NCBI GenBank assembly: GCA_030633015.1
Contig: DAOVTR010000025.1
Location: forward strand, 1-10,384
Reading direction: 5' to 3'
From: Bdellovibrionales bacterium
Lineage (GTDB): Bacteria > Bdellovibrionota > Bacteriovoracia > Bacteriovoracales > Bacteriovoracaceae
DNA: 10,384 nt
The translations under genes and the position numbers were made by a program. Below, in pieces: positions 1-6,924 of the stretch (position 1 is the first letter of the stretch; each line of letters begins with the position of its first letter). The notes under the pieces were generated by a model, which saw nothing but the letters and a program-made list of their open reading frames with translations, did no database searches and was not told the DNA's origin.

Positions 1-969
1 ACAAAATTATTTTTAGACTTGCTTCAATTTTTTTACGAGCAGATCTCTTTTTCAAATAAACAGCGGTTAGAAATAGAGAGTGATGATATTCGTTTTCAGG
101 AATTATCTTGGCCCATTTCAATTATTTCAAGTTTAGGTGAAATGATTATTTGCAATCAAGAATTCTTAAAACTTGAATTAGGCCCAGGCGATTGTATTGA
201 AATGTCTGATAATACAAATTATGAGTATAATAAGAATCATTTCACAGTTTCTCGTCAGCTTGTTGAACAATTTAGTAATGATTACAGTGTGTATAAGTTT
301 GAGTTTTTGCCAACTAAATATGTTGATACTGATGGAGTAAAGAAATTAACAGCAAACGAATTGGGAATAATTTCATCATCAATTGCTCACGAATTAAATA
401 ATCCAGTAACTGGAATTTTAGCAATGCTGGAAGTTCTTGAACTCGAAGATGATTTAAAAAATGAATATAAAGAAATAATTATTGAAATGAAAAAAAGTGC
501 GAATAAATGTAAACAACTTGTTGGTATTTTTTTGGGTTTTTCTAAAGCAAATTCTATACTTAGTACAACGGGACAGCTTCGAGATGCTGTTGAGCAGGCA
601 ACAAGTTTGTTGAGATTTAGGATGATTGAATCCGATGTGATATTAGATATGGAGGTGATTATTAAGGATAAATTTAATCAGGAGCTAAATATTTCTATAA
701 TGGCAATGGTGATTTATTTAATATTGTCTGATGTTATTACTGATTATTCTCATTTTAAATTAATTTCTGATAAGTCTGGTGATTCTAATGTTAGAAATAG
801 TATTTTAAATGGAAAAGTAGTCGAGCAAAATAATAAAATTGAGATAAGTTTTGATGAATATAAATTTAATTTTTCCAAGTTAAAGGATTTTAAATTAATT
901 GAGAATATGATTTCCTTGGAGAAAATGAAATATTCACTTGGGGATTATTCTATGTATTTTCATATATAG
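1..969 (+). CDS. Histidine-kinase-like protein with degenerate ATPase domain (5' end missing)
   Basis: The frame is open to the left edge, so the N-terminus lies outside the window; the TTG at 19 is only the first in-window start codon, not a convincing start. Visible parts: an N-terminal sensory-type region (about nt 1-340, family not identified), then a HisKA dimerisation/phospho-acceptor helix with the H-box IAHELNNP, the histidine codon being 388-390. The C-terminal part has the length and strand/helix rhythm of a HATPase_c domain, with the last strand at the end of the protein. However, the N-box position (about nt 709-747, YLILSDVITD) lacks its Asn, and no DxGxG or GxGLG motif is present. 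By family knowledge, a protein like this could not bind ATP normally. It may be a phosphotransfer or regulatory pseudokinase, or need another kinase in trans. It lies 15 nt upstream of the fluoride channel gene and probably shares its transcript. The HisKA call is firm; the role is unknown. Confidence 0.8.
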   Translation, partial: TKLFLDLLQFFYEQISFSNKQRLEIESDDIRFQELSWPISIISSLGEMIICNQEFLKLELGPGDCIEMSDNTNYEYNKNHFTVSRQLVEQFSNDYSVYKFEFLPTKYVDTDGVKKLTANELGIISSSIAHELNNPVTGILAMLEVLELEDDLKNEYKEIIIEMKKSANKCKQLVGIFLGFSKANSILSTTGQLRDAVEQATSLLRFRMIESDVILDMEVIIKDKFNQELNISIMAMVIYLILSDVITDYSHFKLISDKSGDSNVRNSILNGKVVEQNNKIEISFDEYKFNFSKLKDFKLIENMISLEKMKYSLGDYSMYFHI

Positions 970-984
970 AGAGGAAATATAAGT

Positions 985-1344
985 ATGCAGATATCATTTT
1001 TGGATGGGATATGGGTAATGTTAGGGGGAGGAATTGGTGCATTATTGAGATGGATTTCGACCTATATGGCAATTACACTCGTTGGTAAAAGTTGGCCTGC
1101 GACTTTATTTGTGAATGTTTTAGGAAGTCTAATATTAATACTAGTTTCTAAATATTATTTTGGATCTGTAAAAGTTTTAAATCCGCTTGTTAAAATTGGA
1201 ATATTAGGAAGCTTAACAACTTTTAGTACTTTTTCTTATGAGCTGTTTGTTGTTTTGAAAGATTCAAATTATTACGAAGCAGGATTAATTTTTAGCTTAA
1301 ATATACTCTTTGGGATATTTATATGGGTTTGGATTATCAGATGA
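985..1344 (+). CDS. crcB: Fluoride channel Fluc/CrcB
   Basis: This is a 119-residue, four-helix membrane protein of the usual Fluc length. Family signatures are in order: GGGIGALLRW near residues 14-23, the P..LFVNVLGS segment around 39-48 with its pore Asn, and GSLTTFSTFSYE at about 75-86 with the conserved TTFSTFS break where the central sodium and the fluoride-lining Phe residues sit. Fluc proteins form antiparallel dimers in the inner membrane and let toxic cytoplasmic fluoride out. Only one copy is visible, which suggests a dual-topology homodimer rather than a two-gene heterodimer. The ATG at 985 follows a good GAGGAAA ribosome site at 971-977. I see no fluoride riboswitch in the 15-nt gap to the upstream gene. 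The last 48 nt overlap the exonuclease gene on the other strand. Confidence 0.9.
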   Translation: MQISFLDGIWVMLGGGIGALLRWISTYMAITLVGKSWPATLFVNVLGSLILILVSKYYFGSVKVLNPLVKIGILGSLTTFSTFSYELFVVLKDSNYYEAGLIFSLNILFGIFIWVWIIR

Positions 1345-2640
1345 AAATTGATTAATCTTTTCTATAAAAACTTCACTCTTTTTTATTGCATGTCTTTTAT
1401 CAAAAATAAATAAATCAGAATTTAATTCTTCTTTTTTCTCAACTAACATCTTATCAATAAAGTTTTTTAAAAGAGCATTAAAACGGGCTTTTTTTAATTT
1501 ATTATTTACCATACGAGTTGATTTTGCATTTATATATTGGAGTAGTTTTTTTTGATGTCCTGGGTATCTGAAAATCAGTCCTGAATCTTTATGAAGAGAC
1601 ACCGTTGGATATATTATATATTGCTCAGGCACGAGATGGTTTGAGATAATAAAATCACCTACATTATTATTTATTTCTATTATTTCAGACGTATCATTTT
1701 TTTCAACATGTGTCCTTTTGTGTTTTGGTAAATGTGTTTTCCATAAGAACTTTATTATTTCATTTTTGTATATATTATCTAATTTATTAAAATAAAGATT
1801 AAAATGCACAATACTTTCCAGTAAACTACCAAAGATTCGAAGTGTGCAGGTTTCCCATTTTAATTTCTCTAAGCTTTTAATAACGAATTTTTTTTCTTCA
1901 TCACTGTTAGTGCATGGAATAGCAAATAGAATTACTCCATTTGCTCCTTTTACTGTAAATAAAAATGGAGTTTTAATGGTCTCTAATTTTAATTGTATTT
2001 CTTTGATTGTATTTTTATTTTCTTTAAAGTTTAACCGGTCTAATTCATATCTGTTTCTTGGGTAATAGAGGTGATTAACTTTGGTAATATTCTTATCTAT
2101 AAAAATATTTAAATAGTTAAGTAGAAGTTTTGCTGTTGCATAAGCATCGTCTAAGGCCCGATGTGCTTTTTTATGTTCAATTCCAAGTATCTTGCTCATA
2201 TACCCTAAGTTTGAATTTAATAAATTTGGTATTAAATACTTAGTCATAATATTGGTACATATACTTTTATTGGTTAATTCAGGACGGTTTAATCTTTTTA
2301 ATACTGAGTTAAAAAATGGAACATCGAATGCAGTGTTATGAGCAACTAAAATGGAGTCTCCCATAAATTCAATTATTTCTTCAACTACATCTTCAATTTT
2401 GGGTGAGTTTTTAAGATCATTAGGTCTTATGGATGTTAATTTTTGAATAAAATCAGGAATTGTTTTATCAGGTTTTATTAAAAAATCTTTTTGTTCCGTA
2501 ATTTTTAAATTTTCAATTCTGACTAAGCCAATTTCAATAATATAGTCATCAGTATGATTCCCTCCAGTTGTTTCAAGGTCAAATACACAAAAAGTAAGTC
2601 CGTTTAGTAACGCAGTCGCTGGTAAAATATTTTTATTCAT
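1297..2640 (-). CDS. DEDDh 3'-5' exonuclease (PolIII epsilon-like) with unknown C-terminal domain
   Basis: This is a 447-residue protein. Residues 15-177 form an RNase-T/DnaQ-type exonuclease domain. The first motif is VFDLETTG (D21, E23), the second VAHNTAFDVPF (D106), and the last HRALDDA (H160, D165), so the full DEDDh two-metal active site is intact. Such domains remove nucleotides from 3' ends of DNA or RNA. Residues about 180-447 are Lys/Ile/Asn-rich and match no family I recognise. In particular I see no GIY-YIG or UvrC motifs, although epsilon/UvrC-like fusions exist. It is much longer than DnaQ (about 240 residues), so it is probably not the replicative proofreading subunit. The ATG follows an AGGA on the minus strand with 6 nt spacing. 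It is the last gene of the nucleoside-salvage operon, 35 nt after cdd. Its 3' end runs 48 nt antisense into crcB. Confidence 0.85.
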   Translation of the reverse strand: MNKNILPATALLNGLTFCVFDLETTGGNHTDDYIIEIGLVRIENLKITEQKDFLIKPDKTIPDFIQKLTSIRPNDLKNSPKIEDVVEEIIEFMGDSILVAHNTAFDVPFFNSVLKRLNRPELTNKSICTNIMTKYLIPNLLNSNLGYMSKILGIEHKKAHRALDDAYATAKLLLNYLNIFIDKNITKVNHLYYPRNRYELDRLNFKENKNTIKEIQLKLETIKTPFLFTVKGANGVILFAIPCTNSDEEKKFVIKSLEKLKWETCTLRIFGSLLESIVHFNLYFNKLDNIYKNEIIKFLWKTHLPKHKRTHVEKNDTSEIIEINNNVGDFIISNHLVPEQYIIYPTVSLHKDSGLIFRYPGHQKKLLQYINAKSTRMVNNKLKKARFNALLKNFIDKMLVEKKEELNSDLFIFDKRHAIKKSEVFIEKINQFSSDNPNPYKYPKEYI

Positions 2641-2651
2641 TTGATGTCCTA

Positions 2652-2667
2652 TCGAATATTCATTCGA
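2652..2667. repeat. Small inverted repeat between cdd and the exonuclease gene
   Basis: TCGAAT (2652-2657) and ATTCGA (2662-2667) are perfect inverted arms around a 4-nt loop, in the 35-nt gap between the cdd stop and the exonuclease start. No T-run follows on the minus strand and the exonuclease ribosome site lies just beyond it, so it does not look like a terminator. It may be a minor mRNA hairpin that separates the two cistrons, or chance in AT-rich DNA. Confidence 0.3.
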
Positions 2668-2675
2668 AATCAGGT

Positions 2676-3083
2676 TTAATTTTTTAAATGATCAGGAATA
2701 AAACCATCGGGAAAAAGATCATTAAACTTAACTGTTTTTTCCTTACCATTTTTATCACCAACTATTATTTCAGTATCTTGCGATGAAAATTCACTAATAA
2801 CTTGCCGACACATTCCACATGGAGGCCATCCAGCATCAGTATAAACATATAGTTTTGAAATCATAATTTTACCTTGCTCAGAAATCGCTTTAAAAATGGC
2901 AACTCTTTCTGCACAAACTGTTGCACCGTAACTACTGTTTTCAATGTTGCATCCATTATAAAAAGAGCCATCGGATGTTACAAGAGACGATCCTACTTTA
3001 AATTTTGAATATGGACTATAAGCTTTATTGGAACTATCAATTGCAAGTTGTCTTAATTTTTTAACTATATTGTTATTTTCCAT
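2676..3083 (-). CDS. cdd: Cytidine deaminase (tetrameric type)
   Basis: This cytosolic enzyme deaminates cytidine and deoxycytidine to uridine and deoxyuridine, which feeds the pyrimidine-nucleoside phosphorylase encoded two genes upstream. The 135-residue length fits the short homotetrameric class. The zinc site is complete: C57 in VCAERVA, with E59 as the catalytic proton shuttle, and C89 and C92 in PPCGMCRQ. The ribose-binding NIEN motif is at 47-50 and the YSPYSKFKVG N-terminal signature at 22-31. Using Cys rather than His at the first zinc position is typical of the tetrameric form. The ATG shares one base with the PNP stop codon (TAATG), so translation is probably coupled to the upstream gene; the upstream GGGAAAG is a weak ribosome site at most. 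Confidence 0.95.
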   Translation of the reverse strand: MENNNIVKKLRQLAIDSSNKAYSPYSKFKVGSSLVTSDGSFYNGCNIENSSYGATVCAERVAIFKAISEQGKIMISKLYVYTDAGWPPCGMCRQVISEFSSQDTEIIVGDKNGKEKTVKFNDLFPDGFIPDHLKN

Positions 3084-3910
3084 TATGATTCAATCTTTCC
3101 CATTTCAACAATTGTTCCATTAAGGAGATTAACGAAAGTACTCATTACTTTTAATGCCTGTTCTTTAACTTCGTCGTGGGACAATGGTGCATTTTCTATT
3201 CCTGCGGCCATATTTGTAATGCATGAAATTCCAAGTACTTTAAGTCCAAGATGATTGGCAGCAATTGATTCAGGTACAGTGCTCATTCCAACCATATCCG
3301 CACCAATTGCACGAAGCATTTTTATTTCAGCAGGTGTTTCATAAGTGGGGCCTAGCAGACCAGCATAAACTCCTCTTTTAATATTATAGTTTTGAGATTT
3401 CGCTGCAGTTTCCATAACTTCTTTAAGTGACGAATCATAAGCATGAGTCATATCAGGAAATCTTGGTCCAAGCTCAATAATATTAGGTCCAATTAACGGA
3501 TTTTTCCCCATCATATTAATATGATCATCTATGAGAACTAAGTCGCCTGGTTTATAGTCTGTATTTATTCCGCCAGCAGCGTTTGTTAAAATTAGCTGGT
3601 CAATACCCAAAGTAGCAAGAACTCTAACTGGAAAAACAATCTCTTCCATTGGTAAACCTTCATAGGCATGGAGTCGACCTTGAAGTACAACAATTTCACT
3701 TCCTCCAATATTCCCAAGAATTACTCTTCCTTCATGACCTTCGACTGTCGTGTCTCTAAAGTAAGGAATATCTGAATATGGAATAATTTTTGAATTTTCA
3801 ATACTATCAACAAATGATCCAAGACCTGAGCCAAGTACAATTCCTATTTTAGGAGATGTTTTGTGGATTTTCTGAATATATTCAGCAGCTGTACCTAGTT
3901 TTTCATACAT
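3083..3910 (-). CDS. punA: Purine-nucleoside phosphorylase (trimeric, 6-oxopurine type)
   Basis: This enzyme cleaves inosine, guanosine and their deoxy forms with phosphate to the base plus (deoxy)ribose-1-phosphate. With the ATG at 3910 it has 275 residues, the usual size of the low-molecular-mass trimeric class. Phosphate-site motifs are GSGLGS (27-32), GHEGR (H59) and GRLHAYEG (H81). NAAGG starts at 110, and the base-site motif GPTYETPAE contains E191. MSTVPE starts at 209, and CITN supplies N233, the Asn that in this family selects 6-oxopurines. I chose the ATG at 3910 because AAGGA lies 10 nt before it, directly after the deoA stop; an upstream TTG at 3952 would add 14 Lys/Asn-rich residues and overlap deoA. 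The gap to deoA is 13 nt and the stop overlaps the cdd start by one base. Confidence 0.94.
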   Translation of the reverse strand: MYEKLGTAAEYIQKIHKTSPKIGIVLGSGLGSFVDSIENSKIIPYSDIPYFRDTTVEGHEGRVILGNIGGSEIVVLQGRLHAYEGLPMEEIVFPVRVLATLGIDQLILTNAAGGINTDYKPGDLVLIDDHINMMGKNPLIGPNIIELGPRFPDMTHAYDSSLKEVMETAAKSQNYNIKRGVYAGLLGPTYETPAEIKMLRAIGADMVGMSTVPESIAANHLGLKVLGISCITNMAAGIENAPLSHDEVKEQALKVMSTFVNLLNGTIVEMGKIES

Positions 3911-3923
3911 AAATTTGATTTCC

Positions 3924-5282
3924 TTATTTGCTAAGTTTTTCTTGTTTTTCAATAATTAATGGTAAATTCTTTTTTGATTTGGTTTTTGCTATTTTAAATA
4001 TATTTTCAATAATATCTTTTTCTAATTTATCTACAATATTTTTTTGCATATCGTGGTAGTAAATGGTTATTAGATCTTCATCTTTCATTATTTTTTGACC
4101 AATTTTTTTATGAGTAATAAAACCAACTGCAAAATCAATTTTGTCCGTAGATTTTTTTCTTCCTCCCCCAAGCTCAACACATTGAAGTCCCAATTTTAAT
4201 CCGTCAATAGAAGTAATATATCCTGATTGTTTAGATTTTACTTTAAGAGTGTTTTTTGCAATAGGAAGAAGAGAGTAATCTTCGATAATATTAGGGTTTC
4301 CTCCTTGGATTTTAATAAGTTCTCTGAATTTTTCAAGGGCGCTACCGTCTATGATTGATTGTTTTGCTTTTTTTATTCCTGATGAATGAGTTTTAGTTAT
4401 TCCTGCTAAATATATCATTGCTCCCGCGAGTTCCAAGGATATATCAGTAAGATCTTTGGGACCTTTATTTTTTAAAGTTTCAATACTTTCAATAATTTCA
4501 AGACTGTTACCAATAGCATGTCCTAGTGGTTGAGACATATCAGTAAGAATGGTCATAATATTTTTATTAAAACGAAGTGCAGTGGAACTAATGCTTTTTG
4601 CCAATGCTCTTGCCTGGGTTTTTGTTTTCATAAATGCACCGGGACCAGTTTTAATATCCATTACAATTCCACTGGCACCTTCAGCTAATTTCTTACTCAT
4701 GATTGAAGCAGTTATAAGAGGGATTGATTCAATTGTTCCTGTCACATCACGTAAGGCATAAATCTTTTTATCAGCAGGAGCTATATCTTTTGTTTGACCA
4801 ATTAATACAATTCCATTTTCTTTAAGTTGTTTTGAAAAAGCTTCTAAATTTAAAGAAGTATTAAATCCCTCAATAGATTCAATTTTATCAACTGTTCCCC
4901 CTGTATGTCCCAGTCCTCTGCCAGCAATCATTGGAACTTTTACTCCGCAAGCAGCAGCAATGGGGGCCAAGATGAAAGACGTTTTATCTCCAACTCCGCC
5001 TGTCGAATGTTTGTCAATAACTGTAGGGTCGTTAAAATTTAAAACCGTACCAGAATAAAGCATGGCGTCAGTAAGTGCCGCTGTTTCCAGTGTGTCCATA
5101 CCATTAAGGTAAATCGCCATTAATAAAGCTGACATTTGATAGTCAGGAATACTTCCATCCGTATATCCATTTATAAACCACTCAATTTCTTCTTTATTTA
5201 ATTTTAATTTATCTCTTTTATTTTGAATAATTACATATGCAGAAAATGAATTTTCCTTTGTTTTCTTTTTATTTTTGTCCAT
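3924..5282 (-). CDS. deoA: Thymidine phosphorylase / pyrimidine-nucleoside phosphorylase
   Basis: This enzyme phosphorolyses thymidine or deoxyuridine (and uridine, if it is the broad-specificity Pdp type) to the base plus (deoxy)ribose-1-phosphate. Its 452 residues compare with about 433-440 for the family. The order is an alpha-helical N-terminal domain (IPDYQMSALLMAIY at 45-58), then the phosphate loop KHSTGGVGDKTS (91-102), with H92. The family signature GRGLGHTGGT..K is at 121-133. R178, S193 and K197 are spaced exactly like E. coli R171/S186/K190, which bind the base. The C-terminal domain contains the Gly-rich LGGGRKKSTDKIDFAVGF (371-388). A basic N-terminal stretch of about 12 residues precedes the usual family start. 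Only a weak GGA lies upstream of the ATG. It is the first gene of the minus-strand operon. The sequence alone does not separate DeoA from Pdp. Confidence 0.93.
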   Translation of the reverse strand: MDKNKKKTKENSFSAYVIIQNKRDKLKLNKEEIEWFINGYTDGSIPDYQMSALLMAIYLNGMDTLETAALTDAMLYSGTVLNFNDPTVIDKHSTGGVGDKTSFILAPIAAACGVKVPMIAGRGLGHTGGTVDKIESIEGFNTSLNLEAFSKQLKENGIVLIGQTKDIAPADKKIYALRDVTGTIESIPLITASIMSKKLAEGASGIVMDIKTGPGAFMKTKTQARALAKSISSTALRFNKNIMTILTDMSQPLGHAIGNSLEIIESIETLKNKGPKDLTDISLELAGAMIYLAGITKTHSSGIKKAKQSIIDGSALEKFRELIKIQGGNPNIIEDYSLLPIAKNTLKVKSKQSGYITSIDGLKLGLQCVELGGGRKKSTDKIDFAVGFITHKKIGQKIMKDEDLITIYYHDMQKNIVDKLEKDIIENIFKIAKTKSKKNLPLIIEKQEKLSK

Positions 5283-5398
5283 TTATTGATCCAATTATAA
5301 TAATTTTTAAATTATGATCTTTGCTAAATACAGCAATTTATCATATTCTTTAAAGGATAAAGTTGCAAACGACAAAGATTAACGGAGTTTTGTATAAA
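5283..5398. promoter_or_regulatory. Divergent promoter region with a dyad
   Basis: This gap separates the leftward salvage operon from the rightward membrane-protein/glycosyltransferase pair. For the plus strand, TTGCTA (5321-5326) and TATTCT (5344-5349) are 17 nt apart, each matching 4 of 6 sigma70 consensus bases. That would start RNA near 5356 and leave a leader with GGAG at 5384-5387. For the minus strand, a perfect TATAAT reads at 5294-5299 and CATAAT at 5311-5316. Neither has a good -35, and the first would give an almost leaderless deoA mRNA. An inverted repeat, TTGCT (5321-5325) and AGCAA (5332-5336) with a 6-nt centre, overlaps the plus -35 and could be an operator. The exact start sites are unsupported. 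Confidence 0.4.
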
Positions 5399-5830
5399 AT
5401 GATTTATGTTAAAAATCTAAAAATTTATTTATTGGTATTTAGTATAATTTTTGTTCAGAGTGCGCTTGGTAAAAGCAATGATGATAATATTTTGAATAAT
5501 TCAATTCGAGATGTTCAAATTGTTGTTGGAGCTGCTGCAGGAGGAGCAATTCTAGGATTATCAACACTACCTTTTGTTGAGGTACCCGAAAGACATTTAC
5601 AGCGAATTGTTATTGGCGCTGCGTTGGGAATTATACTGGGAGTTGGAGTTGTTGCGTGGCAACAAGGTGCAAAAAGTAAAAATATGTATCTTCAAAATGC
5701 AGGAAGTGGTGCTTATATTAATTTTAGTAAATTTTCTACGTCAGATAGACTTGCCTGGCATAATAAATCTTTTATTAAAAATTTATCAGTTAAAAACTAT
5801 GCTCTTTTAGATTATTCTTTTTCTTTTTAA
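5399..5830 (+). CDS. Small exported/membrane protein with glycine-rich helices, unknown function
   Basis: I do not recognise a family. The 143-residue product starts with a short basic n-region and a hydrophobic core (IYLLVFSIIFVQS, 9-21) ending in ALG before Lys25, a plausible signal peptidase I site. Two further hydrophobic, Gly/Ala-rich segments at about 40-58 (IVVGAAAGGAILGLSTL) and 69-87 (RIVIGAALGIILGVGVVAW) look like a helical hairpin, linked by a polar EVPERHLQ turn. The C-terminal 50 residues are polar with alternating hydrophobics and end in Phe (LLDYSFSF), which resembles a terminal beta strand. The ATG at 5399 was preferred over a TTG at 5363 because it gives a clean signal peptide and has GGAG 11 nt upstream. 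The gene ends 1 nt before the glycosyltransferase start, so the pair is probably co-expressed; envelope location is inferred. Confidence 0.7.
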   Translation: MIYVKNLKIYLLVFSIIFVQSALGKSNDDNILNNSIRDVQIVVGAAAGGAILGLSTLPFVEVPERHLQRIVIGAALGIILGVGVVAWQQGAKSKNMYLQNAGSGAYINFSKFSTSDRLAWHNKSFIKNLSVKNYALLDYSFSF

Positions 5831-5831
5831 A

Positions 5832-6815
5832 ATGAACATCGTATTTGAATATGGTGAACTAATACCAGTTAAAAAATATGGAGGATCTGAGAGAGTTTTA
5901 TATTGGCTTATAAAAGAGTTGGTTGTTCAGGGACATAAAGTATTTTTAATTGGTAATCCTCAAAGCAGTGTTTCTAGTATTGGGTGTACGTTGATACCAA
6001 AGTCATCATCCGTTGGTGATAATTGGAAACATTTAATTCCAGATAATGTTGATATCGTTCATTTTTTTAATACTCCTCCATTTGATGTTAGTGATCTGAA
6101 TATTGTGGTCACAATACATGGCAATGGGCAAGTTGGAGAGTCTTTTCATAAAAACACTCTGTTTTTATCTAAGAGACATGCCCAACTTCATGGAAGTGAG
6201 CATTATGTTTATAATGGTTTAGACTTAGAGGAATATCCATCCAATTTAGTATCTGAAAAGTCCACTAGTTGGAATAAATTTATGTTTTTAGCAAATGCCA
6301 GATGGAAAGTTAAAAATTTAAAAGATTGTATTAATGCCTGTAAACAAAAAAGAAAACATCTTTATATTGCAGGAGGAAGGTCTTTTAGTTTTTCTTCCTA
6401 TGTTCACTCTTTAGGAATGGTTGATTTAAAAACAAAAATTAATTTAATTCAAGATATTGATGCATTACTTTTTCCTGTGAGGTGGGAAGAACCTTTTGGA
6501 TTAGCAGTAATAGAAGCAATGGCCTTGGGAAAACCAGTTATTGCTTCAAGTTATGGAAGTTTAAAAGAGTTAGTATCTAAAAACGTTGGGGTAATTGTTG
6601 ATAATTACGAAAATTTTGAAGAGGTTTTATCAATATCAAATATGAATTTTGATGCCTATGAAATTAGGCATTATGTTGAAAAAAATTTTACAAGTAAAAT
6701 TATGGCAGAAAATTATTTGAAATATTATAAATTTATTTTGGCGGGAAATATTATAAACAATATGGCCCCTCAGAGAGTCTTAACAACTTCACCGCTTGAT
6801 TTATTGCCTTTTTAA
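5832..6815 (+). CDS. GT4-type (group 1) glycosyltransferase
   Basis: This is a 327-residue retaining glycosyltransferase of the GT-B fold, probably transferring a sugar from a nucleotide-sugar donor in the cytoplasm or at the inner membrane. The N-terminal half has the family opening with KYGGSERVLYWLIKELVVQGHKV (split: KYGGSE at 15-20, then VVQGHKV at 31-37) and a TIHGNG turn at 94-99. The C-terminal half has the donor-site EX7E element, E220 to E228, in WEEPFGLAVIEAMALGKPVIA (PFGLAVIEAM at 221-230). It is somewhat shorter than the 350-400 residues usual for GT4, mainly through a compact middle. Acceptor and sugar cannot be told from sequence. The ATG sits 1 nt after the preceding stop and has no Shine-Dalgarno-like purine run; the upstream bases are a pyrimidine stretch, so translational coupling is likely. 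Confidence 0.88.
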   Translation: MNIVFEYGELIPVKKYGGSERVLYWLIKELVVQGHKVFLIGNPQSSVSSIGCTLIPKSSSVGDNWKHLIPDNVDIVHFFNTPPFDVSDLNIVVTIHGNGQVGESFHKNTLFLSKRHAQLHGSEHYVYNGLDLEEYPSNLVSEKSTSWNKFMFLANARWKVKNLKDCINACKQKRKHLYIAGGRSFSFSSYVHSLGMVDLKTKINLIQDIDALLFPVRWEEPFGLAVIEAMALGKPVIASSYGSLKELVSKNVGVIVDNYENFEEVLSISNMNFDAYEIRHYVEKNFTSKIMAENYLKYYKFILAGNIINNMAPQRVLTTSPLDLLPF

Positions 6816-6866
6816 CTGTCGTATTATGGCGCTGGGCTAAATAAATTATTTTTAAGTTTTAACTTT

Positions 6867-6895
6867 TTGACGGTTTGTTGTCATAATATTATAGT
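6867..6895 (+). promoter_or_regulatory. Sigma70-type promoter for rng
   Basis: TTGACG (6867-6872) and TATAGT (6890-6895) each match five of six consensus bases and are separated by exactly 17 nt. The predicted start near 6902 leaves a leader of only about 23 nt with AGGA at 6914-6917, 7 nt before the rng ATG. Such a short leader argues against RNase E-style feedback through a structured 5' UTR. I see no convincing terminator for the glycosyltransferase before it. Confidence 0.7.
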
Positions 6896-6924
6896 GGCGA
6901 GGCAATCAATATTAGGAAGATAAT

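Noticed and set aside
970..984. Fluoride riboswitch before crcB
   Set aside because: The gap is 15 nt, too short for the aptamer; any such element would have to lie before the kinase gene, outside the window.
3911..3952. Longer PNP start at TTG 3952 adding 14 residues
   Set aside because: It overlaps deoA, has no ribosome site, and the added residues are low-complexity; ATG 3910 has AAGGA upstream and gives the family length.
5363..5398. Longer start at TTG 5363 for the small membrane protein
   Set aside because: AAGGA precedes it at 5 nt, so it is not impossible, but it adds 12 polar residues before a typical signal peptide and lies almost on the candidate transcription start.
6832..6866. 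AT-rich inverted repeat (AAATAA/TTATTT) after the glycosyltransferase
   Set aside because: The arms leave almost no loop and contain only A-T pairs, so a stable terminator hairpin is unlikely.
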